In this document: piece after piece, positions 17,436 to 26,543 of the stretch | Layout of the letters: each line of letters begins with the position of its first letter | How positions within the stretch are numbered: position 1 is the stretch's first letter | From: Hydrogenophaga sp. | GTDB lineage: Bacteria > Pseudomonadota > Gammaproteobacteria > Burkholderiales > Burkholderiaceae_C | Assembly: GCF_018780075.1 (NCBI RefSeq) | Contig: NZ_JADMKB010000069.1 | Coordinates: forward strand, 1-64,000 | DNA: 64,000 bases | Direction of reading: 5' to 3' | Translations under genes and position numbers: made by a program | The notes under the pieces: model-generated | What the model was told of the DNA's origin: nothing | Database searches by the model: none | What the model saw: the letters and a program-made list of their open reading frames with translations, nothing else

Positions 17436-18104
17436 TCACGGCTTGACCGGCCGCACCAGCATGGCGGGCGGCACCGCTTGAACCAGCCGGTCCACGGCCG
17501 CGTCGCTCCACGGGCCCAGGGGCAGCAGCCTGACCTGCACACGGCCCTTGATCGCCGGCACCTTGCGCTCGGCGATCGCCAGATCGAGCTCACGGCGGTC
17601 ACGCACCTCCGGCAACGCCCCGGCGACCACCGACATGCCGAACAGGTTGCGACCGGTGGTGTGGTTCAGGTTGCCGATGTAGACCACCTCACCCGCCTTG
17701 ACCTCGAAGCGCAGCGGCGCGGGCGCGTTGCGCGGAGCAATGCGCACCGAGTCACCCGCGGACTGCCACGAATCCACCGAATGCACGCCAGGTTCAACGT
17801 CCATCACATAGACGCGGCCTCGCTCGTCGTCGAAGTCGCTGCCCTTGGGAATCCCCATGACCTGTTCCACCGAACGCAACAAACGTGTCTCGAACTGCCC
17901 ACTGGCCTTGTCGATCACGAATTGGGCACTGGCCCGGCGACCGGTTTCCGCATCGTGCGTCACCGACACGACCACCACGCCCCGATCTTTGGTCGATTCG
18001 GGCGTGGCCTCCTTCGCCACCTGGGGACCGGCGCAGCCCAGCAGGAACGCCGAAGACAGACAGGCCACCAGGGGCCAGCGACAACGTGAAAGTGACAGCT
18101 TCAT
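17436..18104 (-). CDS. Predicted lipoprotein of unknown function
   Basis: A 222-residue protein with a signal peptide and lipobox (FLLGCAG, acylated Cys 24). The mature part is mostly beta, with VVVVSVTHDAETGRRASAQF, VYVMDVEPGVHSVDSWQ and GEVVYIGNLNHTTG. This resembles small envelope proteins that carry a surface-exposed beta domain, but no family is recognised with certainty. It is the first gene of a three-gene minus-strand operon. Confidence 0.65.
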   Translation of the reverse strand: MKLSLSRCRWPLVACLSSAFLLGCAGPQVAKEATPESTKDRGVVVVSVTHDAETGRRASAQFVIDKASGQFETRLLRSVEQVMGIPKGSDFDDERGRVYVMDVEPGVHSVDSWQSAGDSVRIAPRNAPAPLRFEVKAGEVVYIGNLNHTTGRNLFGMSVVAGALPEVRDRRELDLAIAERKVPAIKGRVQVRLLPLGPWSDAAVDRLVQAVPPAMLVRPVKP

Positions 18105-18171
18105 GTGACAGTTCTAGAAAAAAGCCGTGATCCGCACGGCGACGGTATTCATTGACCCACACCCCGGCGAT

Positions 18172-18585
18172 TCAGGGAAGCTCCGCCGGCGGGGACACCG
18201 GCGTGTGGCAGGCCACACAGAGCTTGTTGCCTTCGGTGTCGCGAAAGTAGGCGCCGTAGTAGTGGGCATGGTATTCGGGGCGCAGGCCGGGCGGCCCTTC
18301 GCAGCGGCCACCGTGCGCCAGCGCCACCGCGTGGGCCTCATCGACCATGGCGCGGCTGCTCGCGAGCCAGGCGGTCATCTGCCCGTTGCCCGGCGCGTGG
18401 GGCTGGCCGTCGAACGGCGTGCCGATCAACAGCAGCGGGCGCGGGTCGGGCGATGACTGCCAGCCGGCCCAGGGCCGCTCGGGCTCACAGAAACGTTCCT
18501 GCACACCGAGCACCGGCATCAGCGCGCGGTAGAAGGCCAGCGCTCGGGGGAAATCGGCCACGCCGATGAAGATGTGGGAGAACAT
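18172..18585 (-). CDS. VOC-fold (glyoxalase/bleomycin-resistance type) protein
   Basis: A 137-residue protein with the vicinal-oxygen-chelate pattern: FSHIFIGVADFPRALAFYRA at the start, a middle AHGGRCEGPPGLRPEYHAHYY and an end YFRDTEGNKLCVACH. The N-terminal His, a later Glu and the C-terminal metal-binding positions are plausible. Substrate unknown. It is 12 nt behind the small membrane protein gene, as the last of a four-gene minus-strand group. Confidence 0.8.
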   Translation of the reverse strand: MFSHIFIGVADFPRALAFYRALMPVLGVQERFCEPERPWAGWQSSPDPRPLLLIGTPFDGQPHAPGNGQMTAWLASSRAMVDEAHAVALAHGGRCEGPPGLRPEYHAHYYGAYFRDTEGNKLCVACHTPVSPPAELP

Positions 18586-18597
18586 GCATGCGTCCTG

Positions 18598-18813
18598 TCA
18601 GTTGCGCCAGAAGTACGGCACCACGGCGATCGCCGTGCCCACCAGCAGCGTCATGAGGCCACCGGTGACGAGGTACGGAAAAACGATCAGCGCCACCCCG
18701 CTCAGGAACGGCGGCAGGGCGCGCTGCTTGCGCCCGTACATCACATAGCCCGCGCCGAGCGCGCCGAAAAACACGGACAGCATCAGCGAGGTGACGTCGG
18801 CGTTGGGGTTCAT
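18598..18813 (-). CDS. Small conserved-type membrane protein
   Basis: A 71-residue protein with two or three membrane helices (LMLSVFFGALGAGYVMYG; SGVALIVFPYLVTGGLM; LLVGTAIAVVPYF). It begins 14 nt after the LysE-family gene, so the two are probably co-transcribed. Function unknown; small proteins of this kind are common in Burkholderiales. Confidence 0.65.
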   Translation of the reverse strand: MNPNADVTSLMLSVFFGALGAGYVMYGRKQRALPPFLSGVALIVFPYLVTGGLMTLLVGTAIAVVPYFWRN

Positions 18814-18827
18814 GGTGCCTCCGCCTG

Positions 18828-19481
18828 TCAGCCCCGCGCCCGGAATTCCTGCAGCGTCACCGCCAGCAGCCGCAGGCCGAACGCGCCCACCAGCCCGGCC
18901 GCGCCCCGGTTGAGCGCCATGCGCCAGCGCTGGTAGACCGACTGGATGCGCCCCTGCGAGAAGGCCAGCGCGAGAAACACATGCCAGACCACCGCGTTGA
19001 ACCACACCAGCAGCACCGCCGCGAGCAGCACCCACACGCTCGGCGACGGCGGCAGCGCGGTGGCGAACACGCTGCCGAAAAACAGCGCGGTCTTGGGGTT
19101 GAACACGTTGGTGATGAAGCCCATGCGGAACGCCGCCCGGCGGCTGGTCGTGACCGGTTTCACCTCGGCATTCGAGTCAACGGGGGGCGAGCGCCAGAGC
19201 TTGAACGCCACATAACAGAGGTAGGCGCCGCCCGCGACCTGGAACGCCTGGCGCAGCGCCGGGTGGGCCGCGAAGACCGCGCCCATGCCCAGGATCGCCA
19301 GCGTCGCCCAGGTCAGCGTGACCGTGGTGATGCCAGCCACGGCGGCGAGCGAGACGCTGCGCGCGCTGCCCGCGGCCAGCTGCGCGATCAGCACGAAATT
19401 GACACCCGGGGTCACGAGAACGACCCAGTGCAGGACGGCGATGGTGAGGAAGGTGGTCAGCATGGTGGGGGCATTGTCCAT
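18828..19481 (-). CDS. LysE/RhtB-family amino-acid exporter
   Basis: A 217-residue, six-helix exporter with the family features VTPGVNFVLIAQ near residue 24, the GGAYLCYVAFKLWR segment and FRMGFITNVFNPKTALFFGS. Relatives export amino acids such as threonine or homoserine; the substrate here is unknown. It starts 21 nt after the serine hydrolase gene. Confidence 0.88.
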   Translation of the reverse strand: MDNAPTMLTTFLTIAVLHWVVLVTPGVNFVLIAQLAAGSARSVSLAAVAGITTVTLTWATLAILGMGAVFAAHPALRQAFQVAGGAYLCYVAFKLWRSPPVDSNAEVKPVTTSRRAAFRMGFITNVFNPKTALFFGSVFATALPPSPSVWVLLAAVLLVWFNAVVWHVFLALAFSQGRIQSVYQRWRMALNRGAAGLVGAFGLRLLAVTLQEFRARG

Positions 19482-19502
19482 CGTCGGGTTCAGGATCGTC
19501 GG

Positions 19503-20570
19503 TCAGCCCAGCATGTGGAACCGGAACACACCATGTTCGGCAGGCACCGTGGCGCGGGCCAGCGGTGCGGCCAGCGGCATGCCGCGTTCGCTGTTGGTGA
19601 GCAGCACGAACCCGTTGCCGGACGCGGCAGACACCATGGCAAAGGCACGGAACCCCGGGTTGTTGCCCCACTGCCAGAGGTAGGGGCCACCGGCGGCGGT
19701 CTCGATGCCCCAGCCCTGGCCCCAGGCCAGACCCAGCGCTGGGTCCACGGGGATGGGATGGGCAAGCGCCAACGACAGCAGCGGCGCGTCGGTCAGCCAG
19801 GCCGTCATCAGCTTCGCGTAGTCCTCGGCGGTGGTGTAGAGCGACGCCGCCGCGTTGGGCTCGGTGATGTCGAAACGGACGCCCCCGCCCAGCGACGAGC
19901 TGCCGTCCACCACCCGCTCGCGGATGTCGTCCGTCAGGCGCAGCCGCGTGGACCGCATGCCGAGCGGTTCGAAGACGGTGGTCGACATGAAGGTTTCAAT
20001 GTCCTGCCCGGCCACCACGCTGAGCACGGCCTGCAGCAGCACGTAGCCTTCGCCCGAGTATTGCCAGCGCGTGCCCGGCTCGAACCCGGGCAACAGCGCG
20101 CCTCGCGTCCAGTTGGGCAGGCCGGAGCTGTGGTTGAGCAAGGTCCCCACCGGGATGCGCGCCAGGGTGCTCGCGGGCACCCGATCGATGGGGTTGTCGG
20201 CCGGGCCGTTGAACGGCTTCTGGCGGTGGGCGTAGCCCTCGGGCAGGTAACGCGAGACCGGCGCGCGCAGATCGAGCCGACCCTCGCGCACCAGCTTCAG
20301 CGCAGCGAAAGCGATCACGGGTTTGGTGAGCGACGCCGCCTGGAACACGGGGTCGGAGGGCCAGCGACTTGCCGACGCGCAACCCGACTCCCACACCGGG
20401 GCGCCGGGCCGGCCAGCGTTCAGGGCGACGTGGCTCGCCGCGCAAACGCCGAGCCGGGCCGCGAGCGTGGGGAGCGGCTCGCCGCTGTACTGCGACAGGT
20501 CGGTCGCGCAGGCGGTGAGAAAGGGGGCGCTGGCGCCCGCGAGCAGGAGTTCACGGCGGGACAGGGGCAT
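19503..20570 (-). CDS. Serine hydrolase of the class C beta-lactamase family
   Basis: A 355-residue protein. The N-terminus combines a twin-arginine-like SRRELLLAG with a lipobox (FLTAC, Cys 21), suggesting an exported lipoprotein. The catalytic SxxK motif is S80-L-T-K83, and the second motif is YSGEGY where classical enzymes have Y-x-N. Relatives include EstB-type esterases and D-aminopeptidases; beta-lactam resistance should not be assumed. The ATG overlaps the stop of a truncated upstream gene (TGATG at 20568-20572). Longer TTG-started readings enter that remnant and were rejected. Confidence 0.82.
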   Translation of the reverse strand: MPLSRRELLLAGASAPFLTACATDLSQYSGEPLPTLAARLGVCAASHVALNAGRPGAPVWESGCASASRWPSDPVFQAASLTKPVIAFAALKLVREGRLDLRAPVSRYLPEGYAHRQKPFNGPADNPIDRVPASTLARIPVGTLLNHSSGLPNWTRGALLPGFEPGTRWQYSGEGYVLLQAVLSVVAGQDIETFMSTTVFEPLGMRSTRLRLTDDIRERVVDGSSSLGGGVRFDITEPNAAASLYTTAEDYAKLMTAWLTDAPLLSLALAHPIPVDPALGLAWGQGWGIETAAGGPYLWQWGNNPGFRAFAMVSAASGNGFVLLTNSERGMPLAAPLARATVPAEHGVFRFHMLG

Positions 20571-20690
20571 CACCGCAACCGCTCGCCCGCAGCGCAGGCC
20601 TGCCGCAGTCTGGCCAACCGAGCGGCCCGCGTCTCGGTTTTTTTGGCGGACGTGACCCAATGCAGCATCACCTTCTTGTAGCCACTAGAC
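20570..20690 (-). pseudogene. 3' remnant of a YdeI/OmpD-associated (OmdA-type) gene
   Basis: Reading upstream from the stop at 20570-20572, the frame gives YKKVMLHWVTSAKKTETRAA and then RLARLRQACAAGERLR. This matches the C-terminal 'W[IV]T.AK..ETR..R' segment of YdeI/OmdA-type proteins. The rest of that gene is missing: upstream the frame degenerates and runs into the end of the 20715-21212 gene. The upper limit (about 20690) is approximate. Confidence 0.6.
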
Positions 20691-20714
20691 GTGGCGCAGG
20701 AGCAAGACCAACGG

Positions 20715-21212
20715 TCAAATAGAGTCGAACTCATCGCAGAACCGACGTTTCACTTCTAGCCCGGTTTCGCAAACGTCCAGTACGTCGAAGGTAGTCCCAG
20801 CGCATTGCACGACATAGCGATATTCACCCGCCATCAGTTGGTATCCGTCGAGCAAGAGCTCGTGACCATCGAGCATCAAAGCTCCTGGCTGCTCGGTGTT
20901 GATGATGCTCACCGGGTTTATGTGGACATCTTCCGTTCTCAGCTCTTGTAGGCACCTCCATACCTCAGCTGCTTTCGGCTCGATAGAGGCAAGGTACAGC
21001 TCAATAAGTGCTTTGGCGTTACTGGCCTTTCCGGCGCCTTTCGCCCAGCCAGCGAAGTAGAAATAGAGCAGATGTGAGGCGTGGGTAAAACTTAGGAAGT
21101 GGTCTTGAACATCCGCTGGATTGCTAAGGTTGGCTCGAATTCTCTCGGTGCTGCGTCTCATCCAGGCCAGCTTTTCCAGCATGCGTTGTCTAGTGGCGTC
21201 TGTTGCGGTCAT
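20715..21212 (-). CDS. Hypothetical protein of lower GC content
   Basis: A 165-residue soluble protein, not recognised. It is largely helical at first (RQRMLEKLAWMRRSTERIRA, FLSFTHASHLLYFYFAGWAK), then has a beta-rich end (ALMLDGHELLLDGYQLMAGE). Its GC content is close to half, clearly below both neighbours, and its codon use is less biased. It abuts a truncated gene, so it probably arrived by insertion or recombination. No helper or transposase genes are seen. Confidence 0.6.
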   Translation of the reverse strand: MTATDATRQRMLEKLAWMRRSTERIRANLSNPADVQDHFLSFTHASHLLYFYFAGWAKGAGKASNAKALIELYLASIEPKAAEVWRCLQELRTEDVHINPVSIINTEQPGALMLDGHELLLDGYQLMAGEYRYVVQCAGTTFDVLDVCETGLEVKRRFCDEFDSI

Positions 21213-21272
21213 GGCTAGTAAGCGGATTCGTCAGGAAAAAAATAGATAACAAACCGGCCGCGCGTTCAATGT

Positions 21273-22013
21273 TCACCGCACCGCTCGATACCCCGCCCAC
21301 CCCCGAGCCCGCAACTCGCAAGCCGGGCAACGCCCACACCCATAGCCCCACTCGTGCCGGTGCTCGCGGTCGCCGAGGTAGCAGGTGTGGGTGTGTTCCA
21401 CGATCAGGTCGACGAAGGCTTGGCCGCCGCTGGCCACGCCGCTCGATTCGCCCAGCGCTTCGGCCATGCGCCAGGTTTCGGCCTTGTCGATCCACATCAG
21501 CGGGGTGTCGATCAGGAAACGGTGGTCCATGCCGAGGCTGAGGGCGACCTGCAGCGCTTTCATTGTGTCGTCACGGCAGTCGGGGTAGCCGCTAAAGTCG
21601 GTCTCGCAGACGCCGGTGACGATGACCTGGATGTCGCGCCGGTAGGCGAGCGCGGCGGCGAGGGTGAGGAAGAGCAGGTTGCGGCCGGGCACGAAGGTGT
21701 TGGGCAGGCCGCTGGCTTCCATCTTGAAGGCCATGTCGCGGGTGAGCGAGGTTTCGCTGACCTTGCCGAGCACGGCGAGGTCGAGCAGGTGGTCTTCGCC
21801 GAGTCGCTCGCCCCAGGCGGGGAACTGCTCGCGCAGCTTCTGCAGCACGACGGTGCGCGCCTGCAGCTCGACGCTGTGGCGCTGGCCGTAGTCGAAGCCC
21901 AGCGTTTCGACGCGCGGGTAGCGCGCGAGGGCGTGGGCGAGGCAGGTGGTGGAGTCTTGCCCGCCTGAAAACAGGACGAGGGCGCTGGTGTGGTGGGGTT
22001 GGGCGGTGACCAT
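21273..22013 (-). CDS. queC: 7-cyano-7-deazaguanine synthase QueC
   Basis: A 246-residue enzyme converting 7-carboxy-7-deazaguanine to preQ0, using ATP and ammonia, in queuosine synthesis. It has the N-type ATP pyrophosphatase loop [10 protein letters not shown] (about residues 14-23), the GFDYGQRH motif, [10 protein letters not shown], and the zinc site formed by [20 protein letters not shown] plus AC. It stands alone between the flagellar locus and the accessory region. A repeat fills the space before its start. Confidence 0.95.
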   Translation of the reverse strand: MVTAQPHHTSALVLFSGGQDSTTCLAHALARYPRVETLGFDYGQRHSVELQARTVVLQKLREQFPAWGERLGEDHLLDLAVLGKVSETSLTRDMAFKMEASGLPNTFVPGRNLLFLTLAAALAYRRDIQVIVTGVCETDFSGYPDCRDDTMKALQVALSLGMDHRFLIDTPLMWIDKAETWRMAEALGESSGVASGGQAFVDLIVEHTHTCYLGDREHRHEWGYGCGRCPACELRARGWAGYRAVR

Positions 22014-22035
22014 GGCCCGATGGTAGCGGCGCAGC

Positions 22036-22125
22036 GCGGGGGCGCTGAATTCAGCGCCGGGCCGCCCCAAGCTGAATTCGCACCCCCTCGGGGGGCAGCG
22101 ACCCGCGCAGCGGCGGAGCGCGGGG
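22036..22125 (-). repeat. Type B palindromic repeat upstream of queC
   Basis: Read on the minus strand it gives CTCCGCCGCTGCGCGGGTCG, CCCCCCGAGGGGG and CTTGGGGCGGCCCGGCG, the same unit as the tandem pair in gspJ. It contains a GCGCTGAATTCAGCGC palindrome of its own. Confidence 0.75.
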
Positions 22126-22132
22126 GCGCAAC

Positions 22133-23377
22133 CTACCCAGGCTGTTTTGCCGGGACGAGCCCGTGGTCGCGGCTGGTCGAGAGCATGCGCAGCAGCGCGC
22201 GGTTGGCCTGCTCCAGGCTCATTTCGTGTTGTTCGCAGATGCCGGGCAGCAGGTGCAGGTGTTCCACGTCGCCCTGGGCGCGCGCGAGGTCGAGCAGCGG
22301 GAAGTAGGGGCCGCCATGGTGGACCAGCGCGTCCGAGACGCGGCCCGAGAGCGGCAGGCGGCCGAGCAGCGAGGCGAGCGGCTGGTGCAGCAGGCGGTCG
22401 AGCTGGGCGAAGAGCGCGGTGGTGTAGACCTCGGCGCGCAAAGCTTCTTCGGAGCTGGATTCGAGCAGGTGCTGCGCGAGGCGCGAGCGCATCACCTGCG
22501 CGTAGCGCACAGGGTGCAGCGCGCTGTCGCTGTCGCTGCCGGCGAGTTGCTGGCCGAGCCAGCTGTCGAGCGCGGAGAAGCCGAGCATCATCAGCGCGTG
22601 GCGCAGCGAGCCCACTTCGTGGCGGCCGCCGAAGGCCGCGGAGTTGAGGTGCGAGAGCAGGCGGTAGCACAGCACCGGGTCCTGCCGCACGAAGCGTTCC
22701 AGCTGGTCGAGCGAGCTGTCGTTGTCGATGGCCTGGCGGATCATGCCGATCACCACCGCGTCGCAGCCCATGGGCCGCGCGCGCCAGGCGTGCAGCACGT
22801 CGTCGTCGGGCCAGCCGAGCAGCCCCCAGGCGCCGGCTTCGTCGAGGCAATGGTCGGCGAGGCTGAGGTTGCAGACGTTCTGGTAGAGGTGGCCGGGCAG
22901 GATGGGCGTGCGCGTGGACGGCACGGGCTGGCCTTCGGCGGGGCGGGCCTTGAGCGCCTCGAACGCCTCTTCGGCGTCGAGGCTGAGCAGGCTGCGCGCG
23001 TCCAGTGGCGCGATGACTTCGCCGCGCAGTTCGGACAGCGCGGCGTGGCGCAGCAGCTGGTGGCCCCGGCGCGAGGCCACCGACAGCAGGGCCAGGCCCT
23101 CGGGGTGGTTGAACAGACTGGCGGGCACTTCGAGCCAGGTGTTGGGCACGGGTTTGCAGGAGAGCGCCTGGTGCAGCAGCTCGGGCGAGCCCAGCGAGAG
23201 GATGAGCACCGGCGCGGCCACCGGCCAGTCGTCGCCCAGCAGCTGCATCAGGTGCGCGGCATCGACAGCGCCGGGTTGCACCGGACTCACGCTGAGTCGC
23301 ACCGCCGCGAGCAGGCGCCGCCGGTTCCAGACCGGCTGGTAGGCCATGGCGACGCTGTCGAGGATGGTGCTGCTCAT
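22133..23377 (-). CDS. HDOD-domain protein with degenerate EAL-like N-terminus
   Basis: A 414-residue protein. The N-terminal ~200 residues begin like the c-di-GMP EAL domains of YuxH-type proteins ([20 protein letters not shown]) but lack the EAL and other catalytic motifs. The C-terminal half is an HDOD domain ([35 protein letters not shown]). It starts 7 nt after the flgL stop, making it the last gene of the flg operon. It is likely a regulator linking flagellar assembly to signalling; this is inferred from architecture and position. Confidence 0.75.
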   Translation of the reverse strand: MSSTILDSVAMAYQPVWNRRRLLAAVRLSVSPVQPGAVDAAHLMQLLGDDWPVAAPVLILSLGSPELLHQALSCKPVPNTWLEVPASLFNHPEGLALLSVASRRGHQLLRHAALSELRGEVIAPLDARSLLSLDAEEAFEALKARPAEGQPVPSTRTPILPGHLYQNVCNLSLADHCLDEAGAWGLLGWPDDDVLHAWRARPMGCDAVVIGMIRQAIDNDSSLDQLERFVRQDPVLCYRLLSHLNSAAFGGRHEVGSLRHALMMLGFSALDSWLGQQLAGSDSDSALHPVRYAQVMRSRLAQHLLESSSEEALRAEVYTTALFAQLDRLLHQPLASLLGRLPLSGRVSDALVHHGGPYFPLLDLARAQGDVEHLHLLPGICEQHEMSLEQANRALLRMLSTSRDHGLVPAKQPG

Positions 23378-23384
23378 CGGCTGG

Positions 23385-24599
23385 TCAGCCCACGTACTGG
23401 AAGAGCGACAGGCGCTGCACCTGCGCGTACGACTTGAGTGCGGCCTCATGGCCGAGCTGCTGGCTCTGGAACTGCGAGATGCCTTTGACCAGGTCGAGGT
23501 CTTCGAGCTGGGACTGTTCGGCGGCGTGATCGACCTCGCGGTCGCCGAGCAGGCCCTCGATCGAGTCGGCGCGGTTGAGCCACTCGCCGGCCTGCGCGCG
23601 GGCCAGCAGCACGCGGTCGTGCCCGGCGTCGAGCTCGGCCAGCGCGCGGCCCAGGTCGTGGGTGCGCTGGGTGCCCTCGCCCGTGCCCAGGCGCAGCGCG
23701 TCCATCGCGTCCTGCATCACCTTGAACAGGTCGGTGGGGGCGCTGGACGAGGTGAGGTCGAGGCGGTCGCCGGCGGCCGGTTCGCCCACGACCTTGAAGG
23801 ACATGCCGTCGAACGCGATCTGCGCACCGGCGCTGTAGGCCACACCGGTCTGCCCGGCCACGGGTGTGCCGGTGGTCAGGTCGGTCACGCTGTATTGCAT
23901 GGCCCCGGCGGTGCCGCTGAAGTCGATCTGGTAGTCGTGGCCGGTGAGCGCCGAGAGGTTGGTGACCTGGCCGGTGTCGCTGCGCACGGTGCCGGTGTTG
24001 CTGGCGGGCAGGTCGAGCGCGAAGGTGCCGTTGCCGGCGGGGATGCGCATCCAGATGGCATCGCCGTCCATGGCTTGCGGCAGCTGGTTGTCGCCCGCGG
24101 CCTGCTGGCCGCGCCGGCCTTCGAAGCGCACCTCGGCGCTGCCGCTGCCGAAGGTCTGCACAAAGGGTGTCTCCGAACCGCCGAGCCCGCCGAAGAGGTT
24201 GCGCCCGGCGCCGTCCTGGCGGTTGGCCACCGAGAACAGCCGGTCGCGCAGACCCGCGATCTCCTGGGCGAGCGACTCGCGCTCACCCGGGCCATAGGTG
24301 GGGTTGCCGCCCGCGATGATCAGATCGCGCACCTTCTGGATCAGCTCGCCCGATTCGCCCAGCGCGCTCTCGGCCTGCTGGATGCTGGTGCGCGACGCAT
24401 CGAGTGCGCGCTGGTCGGTCTGCACGCGCGCGAGGCGGTTCTGCACCGCTTCCGACATGGTGGCCGCCACCGGGTCGTCGCTGGCACGGGCCACGCGTTT
24501 GCCGCTGGAAATGCGCTCCTGCTGCGCGACCAGTTCCCCCTGGCGCTTGGTGAGCTGGGCGATGGTGGTGTCGTAGGCGTGGGCGGTGGTGACTCTCAT
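23385..24599 (-). CDS. flgL: Flagellar hook-filament junction protein FlgL
   Basis: A 404-residue protein with flagellin-like ends: MRVTTAHAYDTTIAQL, then ISSGKRVARASDDPVAATM near the N-terminus, and a C-terminal helix ending SYAQVQRLSLFQYVG. The middle carries the variable beta domain. FlgL (HAP3) joins the hook-side FlgK to the filament. It follows flgK by 17 nt. Confidence 0.93.
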   Translation of the reverse strand: MRVTTAHAYDTTIAQLTKRQGELVAQQERISSGKRVARASDDPVAATMSEAVQNRLARVQTDQRALDASRTSIQQAESALGESGELIQKVRDLIIAGGNPTYGPGERESLAQEIAGLRDRLFSVANRQDGAGRNLFGGLGGSETPFVQTFGSGSAEVRFEGRRGQQAAGDNQLPQAMDGDAIWMRIPAGNGTFALDLPASNTGTVRSDTGQVTNLSALTGHDYQIDFSGTAGAMQYSVTDLTTGTPVAGQTGVAYSAGAQIAFDGMSFKVVGEPAAGDRLDLTSSSAPTDLFKVMQDAMDALRLGTGEGTQRTHDLGRALAELDAGHDRVLLARAQAGEWLNRADSIEGLLGDREVDHAAEQSQLEDLDLVKGISQFQSQQLGHEAALKSYAQVQRLSLFQYVG

Positions 24600-24616
24600 G
24601 GCGGGGTTCCTGTCCT

Positions 24617-26527
24617 TCAGCGCACGGTCTGCAGCAGGGTGTCAAAGATGCCCTGGGCGATCTGCATGTATTTGGCGGCGGCCTGGTAGGCCTGTTGGTA
24701 CTGCAACAGGCGCGCGGCCTCTTCGTCGAGGTTGACGCCCGACACCGCCACACGCGCGGACTCGTTGCTGGCGGCCACCTGGCCCGAGTAGCTGGCGGCA
24801 AACTGCGCGCCCTGTACCCGCGTGCCCATGTCGGACAGCACCGCGGTGTAGCCGTTGGAGAGCGACACGCCGTCGAAGGTGGCGAGGTCGCGCAGCGCGA
24901 GCATGCCGACGGCGTTGCCCGCGTTCTGCGAGTTGTTGGTGGCCGTGGCGGGTGTGATGTCGAAGGTGTCGCCGGCGGCGGGGCTGCCACGCAGCGTGAG
25001 GCTCCAGCCGTTGAACTGCAGGGGCAGGCCGGGTGTGTAGTTGTAGCTCGCGGGCGGGCCCACGTTGTCGGGCGGCGGGTTGCCGGGGCCCAGGCCCGTG
25101 GCGGTGAAGCTGCCGTCGGCCAGGAAGGTCAGGGTCACCGGGTCGCTGAGGTTGGCCGAGGGCTCCGAGGCGTAGAGGCCGCCGATGGTCAGGCCGCCCG
25201 TGTTGGCGCTGCCGGGCGTGACCATCACCGGGCTGGCGGCGGCCAGGCGGTCGGCCGCGCTCACGGCCATCTGCATGTTCTTGGCCACCTCGGCGAAGGG
25301 CTTGACGAGGAAGCTGTCGCCACTCGCGGCGGCACCGCTGTCGAGCTGGAAGCTCAGGCCGTCCAGGTCGGCGGGCAGGCCGGCGAAGGAGCTGACCTGG
25401 CCGTCGGAGAGGCGCACGATGTCCACGCCGGTGCCGGTGATGTTGACCTGGTAGTCGGAGGGCTGCAGCGCCGTGGGGTCGCTGACCTCGGCGTGCAGGG
25501 CGGCGGTGCCGGTGTTGGTGAGCACGGGCAGGCCGGCCGTGTCGGCCGCGGGCACGAAGAAGCTGTTGCCGGTGCCGCCGCGCAGGTCCACGCCCAGCTC
25601 GTGCTGGGTGTTCATCGTCGAGTTCAGCGCGAGCGCCATGCGGCCGAGCTGGTTCGTGACCTGTTTCAGGTCTTCACCGATGAACTGCATGACGCCCCCG
25701 AGCTCGCCCCCCAGGGCGCTGTCGGACAGCGGCATCGAGGTGTTGCCTTGCTGGAAGTGGATGCGGGACTGGGTGGGGTCGGTGCTGTCGGGCACCACGG
25801 CCAGGCGGGCGGCGCGGGTGCCCAGGACCAGCGGCTGGCTGCCCGCGACGAACACGCTCAGGCTGCCGTCGTCGGCGCCCACGGTGCTCACCTGCACCAG
25901 CTTGCTGAGTTCGCCGATCAGGCTGTCGCGCTGGTCGAGCAGGTCGTTGGGCTCACCCGTGCCGCCCTGGTTCTCGATGATCTGCTGGTTGATGAGACCG
26001 ATCTCGCCGGCCAGCCGGTTGATCGTGTCCACGGTGTCGCCCACCTGCTGGCGGGCGCCGCGGGCCAGCATGTCCATCTGGCCGGCCGTGTCGCGCAGGC
26101 GCGAGGCGATTTCTTCGCCGCGCCCGAGCACCACCGAGCGCGCGGCCAGGTTGGTGGGCGAGGAAGCGATGTCGGACCACGCATTGAGCAGGTCGTTCAT
26201 CGCCGCGCCCAGGCCGGTCTCGCCGGTGGGGAACAGGTTCTCCAGCTGATGCAGGCGCGCCAGGCGCTCGCTGTCGGCGGACGCCACCGAGCTGGAGAGC
26301 TGGGCCTCGCGGGTGAGGTAGGCGTCGTGCGCACGGGCCACCGTGCCGATCTCCACGCCGATGCCGTAGTAGTTGCCGCCCAGCGTCTGGTAGCCCGCGC
26401 TGCGCATCTCCACCGTCTGCCGCGAATAACCGGCGGTGTTGACGTTGGCGATGTTGTGCCCGATGACCTGCAGCGCCGACAGGTTGGCGTTGAGGGCAAG
26501 GGAGCCGATGTTGAGGGCGCTGGACAT
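24617..26527 (-). CDS. flgK: Flagellar hook-associated protein FlgK
   Basis: A 636-residue HAP1 protein. The N-terminal rod/hook signature is NLSALQVIGHNIANVNTAGY, and the C-terminus has the conserved SGVNLDEEAARLLQYQQAYQ followed by AAKYMQIAQGIFDTLL. It forms the first hook-filament junction layer. It lies 16 nt after flgJ. Confidence 0.95.
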   Translation of the reverse strand: MSSALNIGSLALNANLSALQVIGHNIANVNTAGYSRQTVEMRSAGYQTLGGNYYGIGVEIGTVARAHDAYLTREAQLSSSVASADSERLARLHQLENLFPTGETGLGAAMNDLLNAWSDIASSPTNLAARSVVLGRGEEIASRLRDTAGQMDMLARGARQQVGDTVDTINRLAGEIGLINQQIIENQGGTGEPNDLLDQRDSLIGELSKLVQVSTVGADDGSLSVFVAGSQPLVLGTRAARLAVVPDSTDPTQSRIHFQQGNTSMPLSDSALGGELGGVMQFIGEDLKQVTNQLGRMALALNSTMNTQHELGVDLRGGTGNSFFVPAADTAGLPVLTNTGTAALHAEVSDPTALQPSDYQVNITGTGVDIVRLSDGQVSSFAGLPADLDGLSFQLDSGAAASGDSFLVKPFAEVAKNMQMAVSAADRLAAASPVMVTPGSANTGGLTIGGLYASEPSANLSDPVTLTFLADGSFTATGLGPGNPPPDNVGPPASYNYTPGLPLQFNGWSLTLRGSPAAGDTFDITPATATNNSQNAGNAVGMLALRDLATFDGVSLSNGYTAVLSDMGTRVQGAQFAASYSGQVAASNESARVAVSGVNLDEEAARLLQYQQAYQAAAKYMQIAQGIFDTLLQTVR

Positions 26528-26543
26528 GGTGGGCTTTCCGGTC

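Noticed and set aside
19503-20570. Serine hydrolase as an antibiotic-resistance beta-lactamase
   Set aside because: Only SxxK and a changed YSG motif are visible; many esterases and peptidases share this fold, and nothing indicates beta-lactam hydrolysis.
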